DNA from: Chloranthus sessilifolius
Lineage: Eukaryota > Streptophyta > Magnoliopsida > Chloranthales > Chloranthaceae
Direction: 5' to 3'
Assembly (NCBI GenBank): GCA_021018995.1
Contig: CM037593.1
Coordinates: 17,884,088 to 17,948,087 of the forward strand
Length of the DNA stretch: 64,000 nucleotides
The notes beneath the pieces were generated by a model. That model did no database searches. It was given only the letters and a program-made list of their open reading frames with translations, and was not told the DNA's origin. Each line of letters starts with the position of its first letter. The stretch's first letter is position 1. Shown here one piece after another: positions 13,401-25,400 of the stretch. The translations under genes and the position numbers were made by a program.

Positions 13401-16400
13401 TTTCTGATTGCTCCGACTTAAAGTGATTTTATTAATTGACAATACTTTGTTTCTGATATATTTTTGGTGCCAGACTGCCAGGCCCCCTTGTCCTTGACCA
13501 TGGTTTTAAATCTCATCGACCATCGTATCGGTGAATGCTCTGACTGCGTCGTTGCTGTTATGTGTATTGGTCGGTATCGGCTGATATGGGATGAAATAGA
13601 AATAATAAAAATAAAAATAAAACAAATATTTGAGGTGCTTGCCGATATGTGTATTGGCCAGTATCAGCTGATTTGGGATGAAATGAAAAAAAAAAAAAAT
13701 TGAGGTGTGTCGGCCAATACCTATTGATACTACTAGGTATCAAGGTATCAACGATAGCTTGCCGATACCTATTGATAGCAGTAGGTATCAACCGATACCT
13801 GGCCGATACCAATTCTGTGCAGGTATTGGTATCGGTTAGGCCTGATGGCGATATGTATCGGTAGCAGCCAATACTTGATTCCTTGGGTTTGACTTAATGC
13901 AGAAATGAATTTTGTTACTAAAATTGTGCATGTTAAAATCTAGGAACAGCATTGGTACTGGCTAGGCCAAATGCCGATATGTATTGGTACCGGCCGATAC
14001 TTGTTTCCTTGGGCTCGACTTAATGCATAACTGAATGCTGTTACTAAAACTGTGCACGTTAAAATTTAGGAAAATTGTAAGATATAGTGGATAAGTTGTG
14101 GGGAACGTCTAAACTTTGGGTGCCAATTCTTTGGCAAATGGATAACGGTGACAGGGACAAAGTCTTTGTCATCCTTTTAAATGAAGTACCAGTGCATCTA
14201 TTATGGTGGACCGCTTTCTGCCTGCCATTTTAATTCATGCCAACTCCGCTTTAACATAGATCAAAATGTCAGTAGTATCATTGGGTCCCGGATTGACACG
14301 TCTTGCGTATGGCCAATGTGAATCTGCTTGTATATCTTGGATTTTCTTTTGAAAAATATTATTTAAAATTTTAAAAATCACAGAAAGTTCCGGGAAATTA
14401 CTTGAAGTCATATGTAATGTGAATATAAATTAGTAGCCAGATGTTCGAATATTTATTAGGGTTAATGGCTGACATCTTATAGTCTTTGTTTAGATAGTGA
14501 GAGATTCTGCTCAGCACCCAAAAAGGAGGAGGCCATTAAAAACGATCATGAAATTTTTGTAGATCATAGATCTTAAGTATATCGATCTATTTAAAATATC
14601 AATTTATATGTCATGATTTAAAATGAAAACAGCACCAAATTCTTTACTGAAAATCTGAAATACCAATAGAACTTGGGTCATATCCAAAATACAAAAAAAG
14701 AATTCAATAAATTCAGAAAACAATAGTTAAAGCTTCAAGAATTGTTAAGTGAGAATGATGTTGAATTGATCTGTTAATCAGTATGATTAATGAACAATAT
14801 AATACATCTCCAACTCTTCAAGATATGATGTTATATTTTAGTTTTTTTGATTGGTAACAAAGCACTATAATAAAAAGAATAAAAATGGAAACAAAGCGTA
14901 CCTTAGCAGGTAGTGAGAAACTACCCAAAGAAAACCCCAAGGAACTCACCCACTCAGCGAGACCTTAAAACAGGTCAACATCGGGGGAACCCAAAAGCCG
15001 GAGACACCTCACCAAAAAAATCGAAACAGACCACACCTCAACGAAAAGTAGCCAAACAATCCCATTGATCAAGGAAATCTATATGCTCAAGATCCATACC
15101 TTTGAAACGTAGAAGAGTCCAACTGAGGAGCAAGTCTCTAGCTGCACATACAAGCTGAAAAGATTTTCCAGTTTTTCTTAACATGGCTATTTCTCTCTAG
15201 CCAAATAGCTCAAAGGACCGCATACACAGCAATGTGCCAAAGATACCCCTTAATACCAGTACCTCGTCCACTATTCCAAAAGACTGATAACTTTCCCCGA
15301 GAAGGCCCACTTAACTCCAAAAATGTTACAGAAAGCCTCCCGAATTTTAAAGGAGAAACGACAATGAATAAGAGTGATTAACCGATTCTCTTCCCGCCAT
15401 GCAAAGCAAACACTTGTTTATAATATGAACCCCTCTTTCTCAATTGGTCCATGGTAAAAATTCTTCCCCACGCAACTGACCAATAATAGGAACAGATTTT
15501 CGGTGGAATTTTGACCTTCTAGAACTTTCGCCAGTTGGGTTGATCCGGGTGAGGAGGAGAATTGATGCGGGACAAAACCCTAGACTACGTGAATGAATAT
15601 GAAATGAATATTTTGCCGAAATTAAACTAAATTAATTAAGCAAAAATCAATACATAATTGCGATACCTTAAGGCTCATGGTTTTTCTCATAGAAGATCAT
15701 GTAGATTTGGATAGGGTCCTGTCCGTGCGCTAGATCTGTTAGCTTCGCGGAAGGAAGATTCTAGAGATAGAACTCTAGCCGCTTCCAGATTAGGGCGCTC
15801 GTAGTTCAATAATAGGATCGCTGGTTTTCTCCGAGATTTTGATGCAGAATGACTTAATGGTTAAGGTGAGATTTAAGGTGTATTGGATCAATCGATTCAA
15901 CGGTTTAGATGAAGGCTGGGGTTGATGATTTTCGGGATATTTAAAAGGATGATGGCTGAATTTAGGATTTATAGGATCAAAAGAAAGCAGAGAAAGATAA
16001 ATCAAAAGAGATAAAAATATAAAAGGATAGATCGTGAGCTTCACACCAAACCCTTCTTGGGAAGAAGAATCACTCTTCGAGGAAACTCATCTCAAGTTCC
16101 AAAAGCAAAAACTCTTTTATTCCATAATAAAAACTAATTATATTGTTTATTAAAAGACCTTATATAGGAACCCTCTAAAACAAAAGAAAACCCTAAAAAA
16201 AAGACAAATATGCCTTTAAAACTTAAAATTTCGTTAAAATTCGTATTGTAGCTCGATCCATCGAGGTACTGTAGCACTGTAGCTCGATCAATCGAGTTAT
16301 TGTAGCAACTTTCAGTTTTTCCGAATTTGAGCTGCTGATTGATTGAATGGTCGTTCAATCGACTGGGCATTGCTCCAACATACTAATTCTGCTCCTTTAA

Positions 16401-19400
16401 GCTTGGTTCTGATTTCTGTTCCGCTTCTTCCGACGCCGGTACATACAATATGGTCCATAACCTATGTCCATGATGTCGGCATTCCTGTCAAGAAGGCTTG
16501 TGGATGTGGGAATAAAAGATTTGACCGAGAAAATGCCCTTCTCTTTTAAAATCTCCAAATTCTGCAGTCTCTACTTACAGTTTTAGGACCCGTAGCATAT
16601 AACCCTGAACAACTCAACATTATCATCGATTTAGTCATCCTTAAGGAGTCTTCTGTACTGATATTCCAAGAGACGACCATTTCTCCATTCAATAAGATAT
16701 GATGTAAGTTACCTGATTTCAGTTTCTCATCATAGAGGGCTGTGTATGATGATAATATTTTTGACAGATATCAATCTTTGTCCTATTTGCACCCCCGGTG
16801 ATTCGCCGGAGCTGTAATCTCGCCTGAAAATCTCCTAACACCTGCTGCTTAATATTTTAAAAAAGGAAGAATGGCGTTCTGGTTTTGAGAGCCGGCGATT
16901 GGGTTTGCTCAGGTTGCTGTAACACTAACTTTAAACGTAGGGCAATTTGTCATCGCTACGGCTGCTCCTCGTCGAGAGCCATGGGCATTGTGGTTAAAGG
17001 TCAGGAGGAACCCCTTCCAAGGGCAGACTCAAAGAACCAGATGGTGGTTAATGGATCCCAAGCAAAAGACCTGATGCGTGGATGATCTATGGCGGGAAGG
17101 AGGGTTTCGTAAGGCCTCGGAGTTCGTTCCTGGTAGAGTGGGGCCACACAACAGTTGACGATATGGGGTTTCCTTTGTTGAAGCCGTGATGGGTGGTCCA
17201 CGAAAAAACCCTGCCAGATTCTTTGGTAGCGTCTCCCTCAAGGCCTCGAACGCTGGGCCCCTTGTGGACCACCCCTCTATGGTTTTGGAAGCTCTCTGTA
17301 ATGCCATTTATCCCGTGAATAGTAACTTTTCGGCCCTTAGCCTCAATCTTAAAGATTTATGGGTCGTCATTTACACAGCGAAAGATTCCCTTCGCCCTTT
17401 ACCTATTTAATTATGGTTACAAAAAAAGTGGTCACTCCTTGATAGACCTGCAATTTTGGCCATTACTGCCACAAAATTTCTCCTCTGGTTATTGCGGACG
17501 AGATCTGCTCCAAAAAGACCTTTCTTATTGATGAAAGATCGGTTCAGTGTTGCAAATGGACACCTGAAGTGAATGAACTGCAGGTTCACAGTTGGGATGG
17601 TGGGATTTGGATCCGCCTATTCGGCCTCCCCCTTCATGCCTGGACCTCGGAGGTCTTCCGACTGATTTGTGATCGTTGCGGCCGCTTCATTCTTATTGAC
17701 AGAAGTACCAATAATTTGTGGGAAACCTCCTATGCCCGGATTCTGGTGGCTGCTGTTTGTTGGGAGAATATCCCTAGATCTTGCGAGATCTACCTCAATG
17801 ACCAAAAATGTAGAATCTTCGTAGAAGTGGAGTAAGTGGAGTTGATGGAGAGGGTGGTCCTCTCTTGTCGACCGCATTACATAGCCAAGAGGCCCAAGGT
17901 TCCCTATGAAAACGTATTTTGTGGTTCCACTGAAAAAGGCACGACGCAGGTCCACCCATTTCGGGATGGGGTAGACCTCACTGGTGCCACCTTCCCCTGC
18001 CCCGAAGGGGTGCGCGACCACGTACTCGTCTTTCCATTGGGGGTCATCCTCGACGACGGGAGCCTTTCGCAGACGGGTGGAAACCGCGAGTGGTCATTCT
18101 CTCGATGATCCGGTTGATGTGGGGCTGGAAGAAGGGGAGATTGAGTCGGGGATCAAAGATGGAGTTGATTTACTTTCGACAACCTATACTTTTGGGGAGG
18201 TCTGTCGCTCCTCGCAGGAGGTTGTTCTCCCTAGACCGACGTCTCCTCTATCTCCGCTGGCTTCGGAGAGGGTTGGTCTCCCACCTCCTATGGATCCAAC
18301 GGCTGAGATGCTTTCTACCCCCACGAACCCTGGTACGATTTTTGAATAGGTGGTTGGAGAGTTGTCTTTGCTGAGAAGCTTAAAGGACAACAAGCTGGCT
18401 TCTACTTGGCACCCGATGACCCTAGAGGCGACATGTGTCGTTCTATGGACAGGTGGCAATATCCCAAGAAGGGGCTCGACTGACTTTTCACCTATGAAGA
18501 GACCCCCTTCTGACCATGATGCGATGGACTCATCTACTAAGGAGGTTTCTTTAAAGCCATCCTCAGCCTTTTAGTTTGGGTTGAATTTAATTCTTGCAAA
18601 TTTGAACGGTCAATGGACACGTGTCCTCTCGACGTGGAGCGTTGGGCCTTGTAGGTTTTCACTTAGTTTGGTCCATCCTACGACTATTTCTTACCCAATT
18701 CTTTTGTTTGATGGGTCAGTTACCGTGGATTGGGCAACACTCCGACCCTTCCCTCCCTTCGGGGGACCTCGGACCTGCAACGTTCCCGACGATGGTAGAT
18801 CTCATCCCATGTGTTCTCCCCGCTCCTTGGGGATGGGTACACATGCTACCTCCTCTCTACCTCCTTTGTTACTCGATGCTGCTGATGAATTTTCTTCGAC
18901 AAGCTCGGAGACACCCAGCTCCTGGGAGCTGCTTGATGGTATGGGAATTCCATCGTCCTCCTCAGATTCGTCCTCTGATGATGTGCTGCCTCTACGATCC
19001 TTGAGGTGTAATGAACAGGGTTGTTGGGTTGAATGCATACCGGGCGAGACTTCTTTCTCACACACTGATGGTTCTAGCAGTATTCCTGCGGAGGGTAGTG
19101 GCTCGGATTGAGATGCGATCGACGACATCATTTCTTTCGGCATGGATCACAGCGTGACTTTCTCGGGCTTTGATGAGGCTCTTCGGGAAATTTTTCGATC
19201 CAGTACGACGGGTCGGGCGATCTCCTCTGCATCCACGAAAAAGAAATCCAAGTTCAGGGAATTAGCTAGACTTGATTGGGAATGTCCGATGGGAAAGGTC
19301 CAGGTTTCGGTGAGTCCCCCCCTCCCCCCCTCTTTTTGGGTTTTGGGCTGATTTTTTCGGTTTATTATGAAGATACTATCCTGAAATGTGAAGGGTAATT

Positions 19401-22400
19401 GTAACCCCAAGAAGCGAGCTACGGTGAAGCAGATTCTATCCTCCAATCCGACACTCGTTTCCCTGTAAGAAACTAAATGGGGATGTGATGCGGGACAACG
19501 ACCCTAAAATACATGAATGCCCATGATATGCTAATTTGCTAAAATTAAACTAATTAATTGAACAATAAGCCACAAATTAAAGTGATACCTTAGGGCTACG
19601 CAGGATTTCGCTTAAGTGACCATGCTTGGTTCAGGTTAGGGTCCAATCCAATGCGCGAGATCCGTTAGAAAATGCAGAGGAGGCGATCCTAGAGATAGAA
19701 CTCTAGCTTCATCTAGGTTGGGGCGATCGATTGTAATTCGCTGTGGAATCGGTAGCTCCTTGCTAGGGATTTTGAATTGAGGCGGTTACTGGCACAAATT
19801 GAACAAGCTCAAGCCCAAGGATGGACATTAGGGTTGTTCTAGATCTAGGGTTTGAGAATTAGAACAATCAATAAAAAGGGGAAAATGGGATGGAAGAGAT
19901 TAATAAGAAAATAGGAAGATTAAACAAGAACAAGAAGTGGGGAGAAGAAGATCAAAGATAATATGTGCATCTCACCATTGGCCTCACATCAAACCCACAT
20001 GGGGAAGAAGACTCACTCTTCAAAGCTCTTCTCAAGCTCAAAATGCAATGCACTTTTCATTAAAATCAACCAATGCCAACAATGGCTTTCAAAATATGCT
20101 TTATAGTGATTACAAATAGGAATAACCCTAAAATAGAAAAGTATCATGTTACCTTAAAAGGGTAACTTACATTTGACACAAAAAAGAAAACAAAAAAGGA
20201 TAAAATGGACAACTTCCGTCACTTGACTCGCTCGAGCGGGTTTGGTTCCCGCTCGAGCGAGAATCTTTACGAGGGGTCACTGGAGCAACAACCAAGGGTC
20301 GCTCGAGTGACAATCAGGGCTCGCTCGAGCGAGTTTTGGCTGAAAATATTGGCCTTGATTTATGATGCTCCCTCACTCGAGTGACAATGGGCTGAAAGTT
20401 GGCCTGCTTTTTCTGAAACATTCTCGCTTGAGCGAGAAATGTGGTTGCTCGAGCGGACATGGATAGTAAACTTCGCTGCTTCTCAAGGCCTTTCTTCGGT
20501 ACATGTTGGCATCCCGTGGCTCCTTCGTCGCTTCTTCTACCACCGGTACACCTTGTGTGACCCAAAACCTAGGTCCTCGATGTCGACATCCTCGTCAATT
20601 CTCCCAGACCCAAAATGTTTCATCACCGATGAAACTGGCTTGTGACATCGGTCGATCGGTTAAGTTGATGTCCCCATCAATTCTCTCTGACCCAAAATGT
20701 TTCATCTCCGATGAAACATGCATGTAGTAGTAGGACGTTGACCTTATAGAGTCAGAGAGGATGTCACGGTGTTATTACTTTGACCCGTGAGCGCAGAGGC
20801 ACATGGCCTTGCGACGCGTGCATGTGTCCCTTATATACGATGCGACAGTGACTCGAGATAAGTGAAGATCTAGTGTGGCAACTAGACATACGTGGGACAT
20901 GGAATGTGGTGCTCGGCGAAGGGGCACGCGATGTGGTGCCAAGAGGGCACTCGACATCCAATTGCTATGAGTTACGCGATGCTGTGCCAAGAGGGCACGC
21001 GGCATAGTGCCAGGTTGGCACGAGACATAGTCGCGACACGGGCGCGACATGGTGTCATGCGGGGTTCGCGATACTGTGCCATGAGGCCATGAGGGCCTCG
21101 CGACGTGGTCGCGATGCGGACGCAATGTGGATGCGACACGGTCGCATGTGACGTTGATGCGTGACCTCACAAGGCGTGTTGGTGTGGAGGATGACATTGT
21201 GTGCCACGGGCAGAGGTCTGTGTGCCATGGTGGTATATCAAACCAATATGTTTGAGGTTCTCCTACCGGTTGGCTCAAGTTAGTGTTTAGACCATACTTG
21301 GGGGAAGGGAGCTGTGGAGCTATTCTCTTACACATGGGGCCCTGCGTTGCTGAACGAGTGCATGGGTTTCCTAGGTCAAGGGTGGGCCTAGGACATCGCT
21401 GCAGTGATGCCATGTGTCACCCGAGGCGAGGTTGCCATATGGCCCCGAACTACGCGTCGCGGTACATATAGGTTGACAACTTCATGAGGGCACTCAAGGG
21501 CTACGTGGGACACAGTGGTGCACGCTAGCTGAGGGCCTGATGCGGACGTGTGTTGGTTGTGTGGGCCACACACGATGGCAGACTCGGTTCAGCATGAGGA
21601 GCTGCATGCTACTGTCACGGGCGAGGAACTAGTGCAGTGCACAGGGTGAAGCTGGGCAGGCCAAGTGGCATTGAGGTGCGTGCATGAGTGTCGCGAGGAG
21701 ACATGATGCGTCGCCATGGTTGGCCTCGAGAGAAGGCAACCGTGGAGAGAGTTCCCGTCCTTTAGACGGGTGGTATCAGAGTGATGGTTGGATAAGTTGG
21801 CCTCACTGTGCGCGGTAGTGAGGCACTGCACGAGTGTGATAGCCAGTGTCAGGCTTTGCCTAGTGACAACTGGTATCTGAGATAGGCTGACCTAACTTGG
21901 GAAGTTAGGTGCCGCATGCGAGTGTACGTCGAAAAGAGTGACTCGGTGACAGTTGGTATCAAAGCCAGATCGTTCAAAATGGAACTACGTTGGCAAGCCA
22001 GAGCGATGAGGTGCACTCTGATTTCGTGACAACCGGAGATACTTGTGTGCAGTTGAGTTGCACGTCTGCGGTTGAGATGCGGTTAGGATGCACTCTGTTA
22101 CAGTGAGTTTCAGAGCTTGATTGCACGTAGAGAAAAAGTTACTGCTGGGTTGCTGTCGCGAAAATCGGATGATGCTCAATGCGTGTTGGCCATGGGAGCC
22201 ACACATTGAGGTAGCGGGTCGGTCTAAGAGGGATGAATGCTGGTGACGTTCCAACATGAGACGTCGGGTCACATTGGTGCTAGAGCACCGTTGCCATGGA
22301 TGGTATGGAGCAAGTAGGATGCTCCGTTCTCACTTCATGTGGAAGCTGAGATTTTGGAATCGGTCGCTGGTATATGACATGAAGGTCTAGACCGTTGATA

Positions 22401-25400
22401 TGCAGCAGTGTAAAGGATCAGTATGTTGCGATGGGCTAGGATTGAGGGTACAGTTAAGCGAGATATCGCGAGAACTGGATTGAGCTATATTGAACCAGAC
22501 TAGGGGTCAGAAGCTCGTTGCTTTGTTGTGAGATGACAAGGCGTGATGCCCTTAAGAGACGGATGACTGAACATGATTCAACGCAGCTTCAGAGGAAGCT
22601 AATGCGAGAGCCAGATGGGTACCTTCAGAGGAAGCGAGTCCTAGGTGATCGTTGAGATCTTTGGTCTACGAGAATGACTAAAGATGGTTTTTGAGCACGA
22701 CTGAGGCAGCGTGGTCAGAATATTGAAGCGGAACAATTCAAGGCAAAGGTGTAATGTTTCGTCGTGTAGAGGACAATGTCCGAGGTACCAAGGCATGGAA
22801 ACCGTTAGTAAGTGAAGGCAGGACACTAGAAGCATACACGAAGGCAATGAATTGGGTCGTAAATCGGGTTGTAGGAGGCAACTCGAGTCACACTACGGGT
22901 GAAGACAGAAGTCGAGGTCCTATATTGTGAGAAGCGTGGAGCTTCATTGATTGAGCAAGGTGCTCATGGAAGGCTCTTGGGTGAAGGTACAGCGGTGCTG
23001 AGGTACTAGAGTGCTGCAGGACAGTTGAGGACTTGTGGTGGTGAGCAAGTCCCAAGGTTCGAGAAAGCTGGGTTCCATTAATTGCTACAGTCGAAAGATA
23101 CAGGCAACATTGGGGACTACGGTAGTGAGAAGCATGGTGCTTCGTTGGAATGAGCTTGGTCGCTCGTTGGCAGTCTCTTGGGTGAAGACACCGTGGTTTA
23201 GGTTGTCTCAGGTCAACGTGTTAACCTACACAAATCAGCCATTGTGGGAATTGGTACTAGGGACCAACAAATGGACGAGTTATCGGCTACTGTCAATTGT
23301 GCTATTGAGAAGCTCTCCATAAAGTATCTGGGGATGCCTCTGGGTATAAAAAATGATCTGCGCGGGTGTGGGATCCGGTAGTTCAGCAGTTTGGGCAGCG
23401 ATTGTCTACGTGGAAAGGTAAGTTGTTAAGCAGCGGGGGTCGACTTCTCTTGGTCAACTCTGTGCTTTCTAGCATGCCTATCTTCTTCATGTCAATGTTC
23501 CTTTGCCCGGTAGGGGTTATCCACCGCCAAGAGCAAATTCAATGTAACTTTCTTTGGGAAGGCTCGGGTCTAGGCAACCAATTTGGTATGAGTCTTACGG
23601 CTCCCATTGTCTTGCGATGCAGGTATTAGTATGAAGGGATCAACGTTGCTCTCCTAGAAATGGTTACGGCGTCTTTGGCACAGAGTGAAAGAGGAAGTCT
23701 TTGGAGAGTTGTGCTGGCTGAGAAGTATGGACACTTAAGCGGGAATTGGGGAATCAATACTACCATACATAGACGTACTTCGGCTTGGTGGAAGGCCATC
23801 TGCGGTACGTGGTCTTCTTATGCTAAATGGATTAGGTTCAAGTGGGGTTGTGGCTCCCGGATTCGGTTTTGGGATGATATCTGAGTGGAAGGGGTCTGTC
23901 TTAAAGCGATATTTCCGGACGTCTATGCCATTTCCATCAATCAGGGGGGGAGGATCAATGATTTTCTCTGAACCAAGTGGTGGTAGGTTATGGGAGGTCT
24001 CTACCCCTAGATCTCTAAAGGAGTGAGGAGATAGTCCTTTTCTAACCTGTTGTCCATGATTTACTCTATCCTCCCAAATGTGCAGCGTCAAGACCAACGG
24101 ATATGGGCTTTAAGCAAAGACGGCAATTTCAGTGTGAAGACGTATTATTGGATGCTCACGCGACGTCCTCTTATCAAATTTCAAGGAGCTAAGTTGTGGA
24201 AAATGGATATACCTCCTAAGGTTAGATTCTTTGCTTGGACATTGCTTAAAGGGAAAGTCTTAACCATCGATCAGGTCATCCGTCGAGGAAAGGATTTTCC
24301 CAACCAATGCGTAATGTCTTACCAACAGGAAGAGTCAGTTGCGCACCTGTTTCTCCATTGTCAGATGGCCTCCAAGGTTTGGGGAGCGATCCTTAGTTTT
24401 TTCGGTATGGCTTGGGTTACCCCTCCAACCACTTCCCAGCAATTCTTAGCTTGGACTTTGGTCAATTTTGAGGGTCAACTTCGGGACCACTGGAAGGTAG
24501 CGTTCTTCGCAGTCTGTTGGAGTTTATGGCTAGAAAGGAATGAAAGAACCTTTGAAAATAAACTGCGTTCGGTGGGGATTATCATCAAGTCTGTCAAGGA
24601 CTTTATGGATGTGTGGGTTTCTAGCCGCAGTGATGCTGATAAGGAAGAGTCTGCACCTTGGGATCCGGGTTAGGTTTAGTTGTTCTGTCCCTGTGCTCGT
24701 GGTTGCGCCATGCATTTTTTGTTTGTTTTCTAGTGTTGTTTTTTGAGTCGGTGTATGTTTTTCAGCACCTTGCTGGTTTTTAATACTATAATTTTTACCG
24801 ATAAAAAAAGTGTATCGAGACCTGAACGGTGGAACTCCTTGCAACTAGGCCAAGCAATTTCGGCACCCGGTGACGTATGATCATAATCTCGATCGATTAT
24901 ATCGGGGTGCACATGGTAAACCTCTTCTTGACGAACCCAATAACCCGACTTGCCAACCCACTCTACTAGATATTTTTGAAGCTTCCCATCAGGATGCTGT
25001 GACCGAACCAAATTGGATTCAGTCCTGGGCAACAATAGATGGGATTGGATTGACATAGATTCTGTGGGGCGTCGCGAGGGATTCTCCTCTCTTGGAATTC
25101 GCTCATCTTCCAAAAAGAAGATGAAGAAATTGGGAGATTCTCTACGTCGGTTAAATTGGTGAACAAGGACAATGGCGAGAAATGGGCCTTCACCGGAGTT
25201 TATGAGCCTACAGATTATGGCCTTAAAGAAGATTTCTGGTTTGAAATGGTTGCGATTGCGAGCCAATGGGACGTGTCGTGGTGTGTGGGAGGCGATTTTA
25301 ATGCCATCCGGTATCCCTATGAGACTTCGGGAGGCCATCTGGATCGGTCCGATATGGTCAACCTCATCTCTTTCATCCAAGACTGGGCTCTATTTGATTT

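Noticed and set aside
20775-21413. 212-codon minus-strand frame rich in His, Pro, Thr, Arg
   Set aside because: It lies in the GC-rich repeat region, where long frames arise from base composition; no domain or start context.
24730-25380. 216-codon minus-strand frame as one protein
   Set aside because: It crosses a LINE poly-A end, a gypsy fragment and a sense-strand LINE endonuclease; only the chromodomain-like middle is meaningful.
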